Shown here: positions 1-5,829 of the stretch, piece by piece | Position numbering within the stretch: the stretch's first letter is position 1 | How the letters are laid out: each line of letters opens with the position of its first letter | Origin: Pirellulaceae bacterium | GTDB lineage: Bacteria; Planctomycetota; Planctomycetia; Pirellulales; Pirellulaceae | Length of the DNA stretch: 6,008 nt | NCBI GenBank assembly: GCA_020846515.1 | Contig: JADLDX010000896.1 | Coordinates: 1 to 6,008, forward strand | Direction of reading: 5' to 3' | Notes under the pieces: generated by a model | The model's input: only the letters and a program-made list of their open reading frames with translations | What the model was told of the DNA's origin: nothing | Databases searched by the model: none | Position numbers and translations under genes: made by a program

Positions 1-698
1 AAGAACTAGCCGCAAAAGATCAGTTAGCCAAGGAGCAGGCAACTAAAGAGCAAGCAGCTAACGAACAAGCAGCCAAAGAGAAGGCAGCCAAAGATGAACT
101 AGCCAAAGAGTTAGCTGCAAAGGAACTGGCTGCCAAAGAGTTCGCTGCCAAAGAGTTAGCCGCCCAGAAAGCTGCTGAAGATCAAATCGCTCACGCACAG
201 GCTGCCAAGGAGCACGAGGCTGCCAAGGAGCACGAGGCCCAAGCGCAGGCTGCGAAGGAACAGGCAGCTAAGGAACAGGCAGCCAGAGAGCAAGCAGCCA
301 GAGAGCAGGCGGTCGCCAAGCCAGCGATTCAACCGCGTGTGGCGAACGAGGTATCTGCGACTGCGGCGGCTCCCGCCAGCCAACCAAACACACGTTCCGT
401 GCCGCACGCTACGGCAGAAGCACTACCAGCCAAAAGCGATCCAGCATTCATCGCGCCACGCCTGACATCCACGCCCGGTTTGCGACCCGCTTCGCTACGG
501 ACGGAGGATGGCGAAATGGCGGAGTATCTGTCCAAACTCGAACGGTTAGTTCTGGAACGGAACATAGAACTGGGGCGTCGCCACGATAAAACGGCGGCTG
601 CCAACCCATTAGAAGAACTGACGCAGCGGATCATTGAGCTGAACTTAGAGAACCTGGCTCTCAAAGAGCAATTGCAGCTCTCGCAAGAGTCACACTAG
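1..698 (+). CDS. Ala/Lys/Glu/Gln-rich pentapeptide-repeat helical protein, 3' part (5' end outside window)
   Basis: The reading frame is open from the first complete codon at position 3 to a TAG at 696-698, so the gene begins upstream of the window. The GTG at 339 lies in mid-frame and is unlikely to be the true start, because the same frame upstream is strongly patterned. The visible 231 residues fall into three parts. The first is about 100 residues of AAKEQ-like pentads (9-308), predicted to be continuous charged helix. The second is a Pro/Ala/Ser/Thr-rich linker (about 320-510). The third is a C-terminal helix rich in Leu, Glu and Ile (about 515-695, including [20 protein letters not shown]), which looks like a coiled coil or oligomerisation segment. 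I do not recognise the family. A structural or scaffold role is plausible, such as a rod, a tether or a GvpC-like shell binder, given the GvpH-like gene downstream, but no catalytic motif is visible. Only 37 bases separate it from the next gene, so co-transcription is likely. Confidence 0.8.
   Translation, partial: ELAAKDQLAKEQATKEQAANEQAAKEKAAKDELAKELAAKELAAKEFAAKELAAQKAAEDQIAHAQAAKEHEAAKEHEAQAQAAKEQAAKEQAAREQAAREQAVAKPAIQPRVANEVSATAAAPASQPNTRSVPHATAEALPAKSDPAFIAPRLTSTPGLRPASLRTEDGEMAEYLSKLERLVLERNIELGRRHDKTAAANPLEELTQRIIELNLENLALKEQLQLSQESH
9..308 (+). repeat. Degenerate 15-bp tandem repeat encoding about 20 AAKEQ-type pentapeptides
   Basis: Reading codons from position 9, about 20 units of the form A-A-K-E-x follow each other; x is mostly Gln, Leu, His or Phe, and Arg, Asn or Asp substitute at the charged positions. 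Phase slips occur where the units become AAKEHE (twice) and AQAQ, near 200-245. The period is 5 residues (15 bp), not the 7 of a classic coiled coil, so the charged face would wind around the helix. This suits a single stable alpha helix or an amphipathic strip better than a two-stranded coil. Codon choice varies between units (GCC/GCA/GCT, AAA/AAG, GAG/GAA), so the array is old or selected at protein level and not a recent expansion. Confidence 0.85.
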
Positions 699-735
699 TC
701 AATCCTGATTTGTCCGATAAACGCGAGAATAGTCG

Positions 736-1233
736 ATGAATAATCGAATCAATCAGATGCTGATCAACAGCGACAGCCGTTACCTGACGGCTGAAGAACG
801 CCAAGAGCTGCTCGATTACACCCATGGCTTTGAAGAGCGCCTGCGTTTAGTGGGGATGGTCGAGGAAAACGAAGATGCAGCGGTGCGCTTTTGCATCGAC
901 AACACGCGCAAGCGTTATCCGAACTTTGACAAGTACCATTTGCATGCGTGGGCCAAGGCATTTCGCGATGTGCAACTGACAACGCGTTTCATGGCGCAAG
1001 CCATGCTGATCAGCGATATGGGTGTCCTCGAGGAGAAATTGCTCTTTTGGCTCCGTACCATTCTGGCTGGATTGAACTTCACGCCTGAGTTCAATCGCGA
1101 CACATATACCTACCTCAAGCAAGGTTTTCGGCAGTCACTGCCACCTGACGCTTTTGCCCAGTTTGAGCCTTACCTAAATCGCACGATCGACATCATGTCG
1201 GATTTTCCAGCACCAGCCACACCGGCCGTGTAA
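736..1233 (+). CDS. Stand-alone phycobiliprotein-like (globin-fold) protein lacking the bilin cysteine
   Basis: This 165-residue protein has the length and helix pattern of a phycobiliprotein subunit (about 160 residues). The N-terminal part, with DSRYLTAEERQEL at 13-25, matches the family's D-x-x-RYL-(S/T)-x-x-E entry. An Arg-Asp pair at 77-78 aligns with the chromophore-site motif Cys-x-Arg-Asp of allophycocyanin and phycocyanin, but the cysteine position is Ala75. The only cysteine, Cys53, lies in an earlier helix. Covalent bilin binding at the usual site is therefore not expected. The tail (157-165) is Pro/Ala rich. The protein aligns by eye along its whole length with the first domain of the 799-residue protein downstream: RYL-(T/N)-A, then an RxxAQA helix, then EKxLxWL, then LxQG and LP. 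ATG 736 follows a weak GAGAA (725-729) at 6 nt; Met8 (757) is a possible alternative start. The role is unknown. Non-chromophorylated relatives may sense redox or stress state or act as assembly partners, but that is inference. Confidence 0.88.
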   Translation: MNNRINQMLINSDSRYLTAEERQELLDYTHGFEERLRLVGMVEENEDAAVRFCIDNTRKRYPNFDKYHLHAWAKAFRDVQLTTRFMAQAMLISDMGVLEEKLLFWLRTILAGLNFTPEFNRDTYTYLKQGFRQSLPPDAFAQFEPYLNRTIDIMSDFPAPATPAV

Positions 1234-1255
1234 GACACCCAACAAGATCCAGGAA

Positions 1256-1285
1256 ATTGATCATTTTTCCAAGCGAATCAATAAT
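1256..1285 (+). promoter_or_regulatory. Possible sigma70-type promoter ahead of the V4R gene
   Basis: TTGATC at 1257-1262 (4 of 6 to the -35 consensus) and AATAAT at 1280-1285 (5 of 6 to the -10) are separated by 17 bases, the ideal spacing. The boxes overlap a perfect 6-bp inverted repeat, ATTGAT 1256-1261 and ATCAAT 1277-1282, which could be a regulator site. This 121-bp gap is the longest between genes in the cluster, so an internal promoter is reasonable. Matches of this quality arise by chance, so support is modest. Confidence 0.3.
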
Positions 1286-1290
1286 TTTGC

Positions 1291-1322
1291 CCGCCACGCA
1301 TGAGACCCAAATGGGCGTGCGG
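1291..1322 (+). promoter_or_regulatory. Hairpin in the leader of the V4R gene
   Basis: CCGCCACGC (1291-1299) can pair with GCGTGCGG (1315-1322) with one bulged C, giving an 8-bp GC-rich stem. A competing smaller hairpin CCC-AAAT-GGG (1306-1315) lies in the loop region and shares a base with the long stem. No T-run follows, so it is not a classical terminator. It could be a leader structure, an attenuation site or an mRNA-processing site between 736-1233 and 1355-2008. Confidence 0.4.
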
Positions 1323-1337
1323 CTGCTAACGGTTTGT

Positions 1338-1342
1338 AGGAG
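1338..1342 (+). promoter_or_regulatory. Ribosome binding site of the V4R gene (AGGAG, long spacer)
   Basis: AGGAG lies 12 nt before ATG 1355. The spacer is longer than usual, but no closer purine-rich motif and no other in-frame start fit better. Confidence 0.5.
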
Positions 1343-1354
1343 TCACACGTTCTC

Positions 1355-2008
1355 ATGAGCATCTCGGGTGAACTGGAATACAAAAGCTATTACGTCGAGA
1401 GGATTTACTTGTCCGCCAACGTTGAAACGGGAGTACTGACCAATCGATCGGGGCGTCGCATGCTGGCGCTGACCAATGATTTCCTGCTGGGCCTGCATCG
1501 AGCCTTAGAGGCGGAGTGTGGGGATCGCGTCGATCAGGTGCTGCATCACTGCGGTCGCAAGTGGGGAAAGAACTTTGGCAACGGATTGTCTAGCGCCTGG
1601 GCCGAATTTTATGAGACCCCGTTTCCAGAATTTCCGCTCGCATTCTTTCAAAGTCTGCTTATTCAAGAGTTTGCACACAACGGTTGGGGTGTTCTGGCAT
1701 TGGACTACAGTCATTTCGCCAAGGGTGTCATTGATGTGACGCTGCAAGGCGCGATCATGTCGGAAATTGCTACCACCGACGTCAGTTACGCGGCAGATGC
1801 TTTGACGGCCGGCATTCTCTCAGGGCTCTTCTCACACTTCGTCGAGAAAGAACTGGAGTGCTTGCAGACTCAAGTTGGTCGACAGCATGCGGGTGAAAGT
1901 CGATTCTTGATTTCGGAACCGCTGCGCATCCAAGAGTTACGATCCTGGGGCACAGCGGGCAAAACGCATCAGCAGTCTTTGGAATATCTCTTAAATTCGA
2001 AAGTTTAG
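1355..2008 (+). CDS. V4R (4-vinyl-reductase-type) domain protein
   Basis: This 217-residue protein has the two-part layout of cyanobacterial-type V4R proteins. The N-terminal half carries NRSGRRMLALT (30-40), a helix with LGLHRALEAECG (45-56) and LHHCGRKWGKNF (63-74), matching the family pattern Gly-x-Arg-(M/V), then ALExE-G, then Cys-Gly-Arg-x-Trp-Gly. The C-terminal half has HNGWGVL (108-114), a beta-rich stretch and the V4R hallmark AGILSGLFS (152-160) followed by ELECLQTQ and GESRFLIS (180-187). Typical V4R domains end with conserved cysteines around this last segment; here the expected positions read Val174 and Ser/Arg182-183, so a metal site of that kind seems lost. V4R domains bind small hydrophobic ligands and occur in BchJ, in methane-metabolism regulators and in the cyanobacterial slr0144/slr0147 proteins linked to photosystem II assembly. 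Here it lies between two phycobiliprotein-like genes, only 13 nt before the second, so it is probably translated with it. The ligand is not predictable from sequence. Confidence 0.88.
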   Translation: MSISGELEYKSYYVERIYLSANVETGVLTNRSGRRMLALTNDFLLGLHRALEAECGDRVDQVLHHCGRKWGKNFGNGLSSAWAEFYETPFPEFPLAFFQSLLIQEFAHNGWGVLALDYSHFAKGVIDVTLQGAIMSEIATTDVSYAADALTAGILSGLFSHFVEKELECLQTQVGRQHAGESRFLISEPLRIQELRSWGTAGKTHQQSLEYLLNSKV

Positions 2009-2009
2009 T

Positions 2010-2016
2010 GGGGAAG
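2010..2016 (+). promoter_or_regulatory. Ribosome binding site of the 799-residue protein
   Basis: GGGGAAG lies in the 13-nt gap between the stop of the V4R gene and ATG 2022, with a 5-nt spacer. It supports this start and close translational linkage of the two genes. Confidence 0.65.
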
Positions 2017-2021
2017 ATCAA

Positions 2022-4421
2022 ATGAATCGTGCATTTTCCAAGCTGATCAGCGCGTCCGAAGGTCGGTACTTGAACGCTGTTGAACAAGAGCAGGCTTTGG
2101 CTGCCTCACTTGAATTGCCGCATCGCATGTTGATCTCGCGCATGTTGCATCAGTTCGAATTCGAGATCGTCGACTATGCCACTCATGCATTTTGCGATAT
2201 CGCTCCCGGCTTCGAAGGTCCCAGCGGATCTTTGCGACGCAAGAAGGGGCACCAAGACGGACGCATCATTCTGCGTTACGTTGCTCAAGCGGTTCGCGAA
2301 GGTTCCTGCGAGATTATGTTCGAGAAAGTCTTATCATGGTTGGTTGGTCACTTGGATGCGTCCAATGTCACCGGCGAACATATGGAGATCTTCTTTCACT
2401 TCTTGCAGCAAGGTGTCCATCGCGAACTACCTTCCCATGCTCGACCCTTCGTCGATGTGGTCTTCGAGGAAATGCTGGACTTCGTACGCCAGGCGAGTCA
2501 TAGCGGCACGATCGCGCGGGCTCATCGCCGGATCGCCGATTTCGCTGCGCAGCGCGTAATGCTGATTATGCCCGAGGTCAAAGCCAAGTATGGTGTGGCT
2601 AGCCTTGCTAAATGCAAACGTGACTTTGAATTGCTGATCAAGGAAGTAGCGCGCGTCATGCGGACGCCAACACCCTTTGAAATGAAACGTCAGTTTGCCG
2701 GATGGCTGGTTGAACGGCTGGTCAGTCAAGTCGAATATAGCAGTAAAGTTTGGTATTGGTCGTTCTTGGCCTTGCGCGAAGGTATCGTCGAGTGCTGTGG
2801 TCCTAACGCAGCCCTACCGATAAACGATCTATTGGAAACCATGGCCGACAAGGCCGATGGTTTGTTGCACGCAGTCAAGCTGACCGGCAAAGCCAGTGAG
2901 ATTGCTGATTCGGCAGCCACCAAACTGATAGAACGCGGCGAATCATTAGGCTTGTTGCGCACCGACGAGTTTCAAACCGCGGTGGCGACCGCGAATCGCC
3001 AATTGATTACCGAACTGGCAATTCTGCATGCTTGCGGTTCATTGGATACGCAATCAGAACAAATGGCTCAACTCTGGTGCAATACGGTTTTGCCCGCGAT
3101 GCCATCGACGCAAACCAGTCTACTGGCCGCGAATCTGAAGATCTTGCTCGAGGTCGTTGATGAAATGTGGCAAGATGAAACCGCCACCGTCTTCCGTGAA
3201 GCCGTGATGCAACTGGTCGAAGTGGCCAGGCGCACCGAGGCCGCCATGCGATTGGCCGACATCATCGACAAAGTCTCCACCGAGACGGCCGATTGGGCTA
3301 TCGAAAGCTTCAGCCAGTTTGCCGTGGACAAGCGAGCATCCTATCGCGACGTGCGGCTGGTACTTTCGAAAATCGTCAGTCTGATTCCAAGCGGTCCGGC
3401 CGGTATAAACGGTCATGAGTTCAAAGCCTACCTGGCCAACATGCTCTTGCCGAATCTGCCGTTTAACGTTGGTATACTTCGACAGGTCTATGATCGCGCC
3501 GCGCGGGTGCTGGAATCACATGCCAGTCCAGAGGATGCGCGTCTGGCGCGTGGCTACCTGGACGAGGCCATGGGAGTCTTCGATAGACATGCGCGTTTGT
3601 TCGCTGTCGCCGCTCACGCCGATCGCTTTGCCGTATCCGCCGTGGAACGCGGTTACCAAGCCTCGCCACGCCATGAGTCCTTGCAACGTCATGGCATCAA
3701 GGCTGGCCGTCGCGATGGCAAGTTCCTGGTTGAGAAAACGATACAGGCCGCCATCATCGGGGGTCCGACCGCCGAGGTTGCTCTGCACGAGTATTTCCTC
3801 AATGAACAGGTGCGCTTGAGCAAGCTGCCCGGTAGCGTGATCGTCGAATTCCTACGCGGTCTGCTAGAACAACTGCGTGAATATCCAGAGATCGCTGAAC
3901 TGTTGCTGGGGTTAGCCCAAGCCGCACCGGCTTACGCAGGGGCGATCAAGATCAATGAACACAGCCATATGATGGCTGAGCAAATCACGAAGGCATCGCT
4001 TAATGCGGCGCCGACTTATCGCGATCAGATCGGCGAAGTGGGCAGCGAGGCCTGCCAACGGGACACGTCGGTTATGTTGCGTGGACTGTCTCACTTCCTC
4101 ATGAGTTCGCCAGGCGATGTGTCCAGTTTTAGAGCCTGGTGGCAATTGCGTATCGGCCAGAACATTCGTTCGAAACCAGAGAGCTTTGACGCCAGTGGTC
4201 CCTATGCCATGCAAAATGTTCATGAAGTGCTGACCGTCGTTCGAGCTGTAATGGACAATGATGAGGCCGACGCGGTGGAAGCCTATATCAAGCTCGCCTT
4301 TGCCACGCGTTCCAGCAATATGGGCGACACGAATTCGGGAGCTCAGCGTCGAGTCATGCCGCACCTGGTCATGGCGGGTCCGATCCAGTCGGTCTCGTTC
4401 GCCGACGTCGGAGCTCGCTAA
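2022..4421 (+). CDS. Giant multidomain phycobiliprotein-like protein (six tandem degenerate domains)
   Basis: This 799-residue protein is predicted all-helical and cytosolic, with no signal peptide or membrane segment. Aligning the Arg-Asp helix and the aromatic helix that follows, I read six domains: D1 about 1-158, D2 163-281, D3 286-402, D4 405-521, D5 522-634, D6 635-765, then a Gly/Ser-rich tail. D1 is the most complete (GRYLNA at 14-19, VAQA, FEKVLSWL, LQQGVHRELP) and resembles the 165-residue protein at 736-1233. At the chromophore position the domains read: D1 GHQD (76-79), D2 CKRD (198-201), D3 no match, D4 SYRD (440-443), D5 GRRD (562-565), D6 CQRD (678-681, with Leu-Arg at 685-686 as in CxRDxxxxLR). 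The next helix always carries an aromatic pair or WL: SWL, GWL, LWC, AYL, EYF, AWW. D6 ends in VEAYIKLAFA, like the last helix of phycocyanin alpha. True subunits are about 160 residues, so D2-D6 lack the first helices. D2 and D6 could hold a bilin; the others look structural. The function is not known to me. The domain reading is by eye, not by profile search. Confidence 0.9.
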   Translation: MNRAFSKLISASEGRYLNAVEQEQALAASLELPHRMLISRMLHQFEFEIVDYATHAFCDIAPGFEGPSGSLRRKKGHQDGRIILRYVAQAVREGSCEIMFEKVLSWLVGHLDASNVTGEHMEIFFHFLQQGVHRELPSHARPFVDVVFEEMLDFVRQASHSGTIARAHRRIADFAAQRVMLIMPEVKAKYGVASLAKCKRDFELLIKEVARVMRTPTPFEMKRQFAGWLVERLVSQVEYSSKVWYWSFLALREGIVECCGPNAALPINDLLETMADKADGLLHAVKLTGKASEIADSAATKLIERGESLGLLRTDEFQTAVATANRQLITELAILHACGSLDTQSEQMAQLWCNTVLPAMPSTQTSLLAANLKILLEVVDEMWQDETATVFREAVMQLVEVARRTEAAMRLADIIDKVSTETADWAIESFSQFAVDKRASYRDVRLVLSKIVSLIPSGPAGINGHEFKAYLANMLLPNLPFNVGILRQVYDRAARVLESHASPEDARLARGYLDEAMGVFDRHARLFAVAAHADRFAVSAVERGYQASPRHESLQRHGIKAGRRDGKFLVEKTIQAAIIGGPTAEVALHEYFLNEQVRLSKLPGSVIVEFLRGLLEQLREYPEIAELLLGLAQAAPAYAGAIKINEHSHMMAEQITKASLNAAPTYRDQIGEVGSEACQRDTSVMLRGLSHFLMSSPGDVSSFRAWWQLRIGQNIRSKPESFDASGPYAMQNVHEVLTVVRAVMDNDEADAVEAYIKLAFATRSSNMGDTNSGAQRRVMPHLVMAGPIQSVSFADVGAR

Positions 4422-4458
4422 CCGAGATTTTGCTCCTGTGCTTATCAACGAGCCTGCC

Positions 4459-5100
4459 ATGCGTCGTTTGCTGATCGTGCCTATCGTTCACTCGCAACAG
4501 GATCTGGGGTCGCTGCAGCAAGCGGCCTCAGAGCTGAAGCGAGAGGTCATGACAGGCGAGCGATACGCCCATGCGCTGGACGTGATTGTTCGATTCTGGA
4601 AAGACGTTCAGAGCGTGTTTGTTTCGATGACCATGGACTATGGAAGCGTAAAAGTGTATCAGGATGGTCTGCCCAACTCAGGGGATCCTACCGCCAGAAT
4701 TGAGCATCAAGTCGTAGATGAACTGGCACGTGCCGGTAGCGAAAATCACCGCTTGGTAAAGTGGCTGATAGAACAAGGCAGTACCCTGATCGGTACGGAG
4801 TCGCCCGAGTTGCTACTGCAGGAGTACGCGGCCGTGCGTAAAAGTCTGACGCTTGGCTTTCACGCTGCCGTGGCCGCAGAAGCCTCTCCAGCAGAACTCA
4901 CCAATACTCCATCACTGCTGGAGCAGCGGGACCGCTATATCGCCGCGCGAATCGATAGTACGCTCGACTCGGGCCAGTGCGGCATCATCTTTCTAGGCAT
5001 GATGCATCGCGTCGACCGCTATTTGCCGGAAACAATTGAAGCGGAGTACCCATGCGGCTATCCCAGGTCTGATACACGTATCGTGATTCATGGTCACTGA
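4459..5100 (+). CDS. Conserved protein of unknown function with PIVH and GxxH motifs
   Basis: From ATG 4459 the product is 213 residues. The frame is open further upstream (back to 4258), but that part is Arg/Ser/Trp-rich shadow sequence inside the preceding gene. The N-terminus MRRLLIVPIVHS with DLGSL (15-19) matches how I recall this family beginning. GTG 4438 would add only seven residues and cannot be excluded. Both starts have weak Shine-Dalgarno sequences. Visible motifs are PIVH (8-11), VKVYQDGLP (64-72), a helical middle, then EQRDRYIAARI (155-165) and GIIFLGMMH (175-183) followed by DRYLP. The last block, an Arg-Asp helix followed by hydrophobic-Gly-x-x-His, resembles the C-terminal motif of TraB/GumN-type proteins, so a distant relation to that metal-dependent hydrolase superfamily is possible but unproven. 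The gene sits 37 nt after the 799-residue gene and 53 nt before the GvpH-like gene, so it belongs to the same probable transcript. Enzymatic or sensory action on a small molecule is one guess. Confidence 0.85.
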   Translation: MRRLLIVPIVHSQQDLGSLQQAASELKREVMTGERYAHALDVIVRFWKDVQSVFVSMTMDYGSVKVYQDGLPNSGDPTARIEHQVVDELARAGSENHRLVKWLIEQGSTLIGTESPELLLQEYAAVRKSLTLGFHAAVAAEASPAELTNTPSLLEQRDRYIAARIDSTLDSGQCGIIFLGMMHRVDRYLPETIEAEYPCGYPRSDTRIVIHGH

Positions 5101-5139
5101 GATTGGCTTAGCCTTCGCAGAGCATTACGGAACCTATTT

Positions 5140-5146
5140 GGGGAGA
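5140..5146 (+). promoter_or_regulatory. Strong ribosome binding site of the GvpH-like gene
   Basis: GGGGAGA lies 7 nt before ATG 5154. It is one of the two strongest Shine-Dalgarno sequences in the window (with that at 2010-2016) and fixes this start. Confidence 0.75.
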
Positions 5147-5153
5147 ATTTAAT

Positions 5154-5777
5154 ATGTCCAAGCCTGATGCACCGAACAATAGAAACAGAGACAATGAAAA
5201 TGGCGATGACCAGGCCAAGCAGCAAGCCGGTGCGATAGACATCGCCTCCATGCTTGGCATGGGCGGAATCCTGGAAGGTGTCTCCAGCCTGGTTACGAAG
5301 TTTGGGGAACTGGCCGAGAAGGGTGAGCATCTTCGTAAATCGTACGGCGAGACGGAATCCGGCAAGGCCTATCAAAGCTCCATGGGGCTATCGGTAAAGT
5401 TTGGTCCAGGCAAGGCTGATGACGCCTCAAGTGTCCAGCCGTTTCAAACCCGTCCAGCGTCTCGCAGTCGGCCGAACTCAGCGCCGGCCACCTCACCGAG
5501 TACACCGTCCAGCACCTCGGTGCAGCGCGATATGCGTAAACGCGAAGCGCAAGTTGAGATGTTCGAGGAAAGCGACCACTTGTTGCTCGTGGTCGAAATG
5601 CCTGGGGTGGCCAGCGAAGATGTCGAACTGCAGTTTGTCGAAAAGAAACTGAGCATGTGCGGCAGGAGTGCGTCCGCCGAGTTCCGTGCAGAGATTGAGA
5701 CACCGCACGTCTATCAGGCAGAGCAAGTAAAGGTCTCCGCAAATAACGGAGTGATCGAGATTCGCTTGTACCAGTAA
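5154..5777 (+). CDS. gvpH: Hsp20-family protein resembling gas vesicle protein GvpH
   Basis: The 207-residue protein has three parts. Residues 1-28 are a polar, Asn/Asp/Gln-rich lead. Residues 29-98 contain a Gly/Met-rich stretch (LGMGGILEGVSSL), then LVTKFGELAEKGEHLRKS (46-63) and the strand LSVKFGPG; a GELAEKGExLR block ahead of an Hsp20 domain is what I recall from bacterial GvpH proteins. A Pro/Ser/Thr linker (99-123) leads to an alpha-crystallin domain (about 130-206). That domain has REAQVEMFEE, VVEMPGV (146-152), EDVELQF and the closing NNGVIEIRLY (197-206), which matches the NGVLEI block of small heat-shock proteins. It stops there without an I-x-I tail. GvpH is thought to act as a chaperone or accessory factor in gas vesicle assembly. 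No other gvp gene is in view, so the assignment rests on the N-terminal block and domain layout. A general small heat-shock protein serving this cluster is the alternative. It is the last gene before the palindromic region. Confidence 0.82.
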   Translation: MSKPDAPNNRNRDNENGDDQAKQQAGAIDIASMLGMGGILEGVSSLVTKFGELAEKGEHLRKSYGETESGKAYQSSMGLSVKFGPGKADDASSVQPFQTRPASRSRPNSAPATSPSTPSSTSVQRDMRKREAQVEMFEESDHLLLVVEMPGVASEDVELQFVEKKLSMCGRSASAEFRAEIETPHVYQAEQVKVSANNGVIEIRLYQ

Positions 5778-5829
5778 GAAAGAAACTAAGTCCCTGCGTC
5801 TGCCTAGTTGGACAGCGCCACTTTGAATC

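Noticed and set aside
9..308. CRISPR array or DNA-level satellite
   Set aside because: The periodicity is 15 bp, in frame, degenerate at synonymous positions and without spacers. It is a protein repeat.
339..698. A separate 119-residue gene starting at GTG 339
   Set aside because: The same frame is open and repeat-patterned back to position 3, so this is the C-terminal part of a longer gene.
736..4421. True phycobilisome light-harvesting operon
   Set aside because: There are no linker, lyase or cpc/apc subunit genes, most bilin cysteines are lost, and the domains are fused in tandem. The similarity is at fold and motif level only.
4258..4458. Upstream extension of the gene at 4459-5100
   Set aside because: It lies within the coding region of the 799-residue protein in another frame, has shadow-like Arg/Ser/Trp composition, and the family-like start MRRLLIVPIVH begins at 4459.
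3912..4460. Minus-strand open frame of 182 residues opposite the end of the 799-residue gene
   Set aside because: His/Arg-rich composition with no motif, wholly antisense to domain 6. It is a shadow frame.
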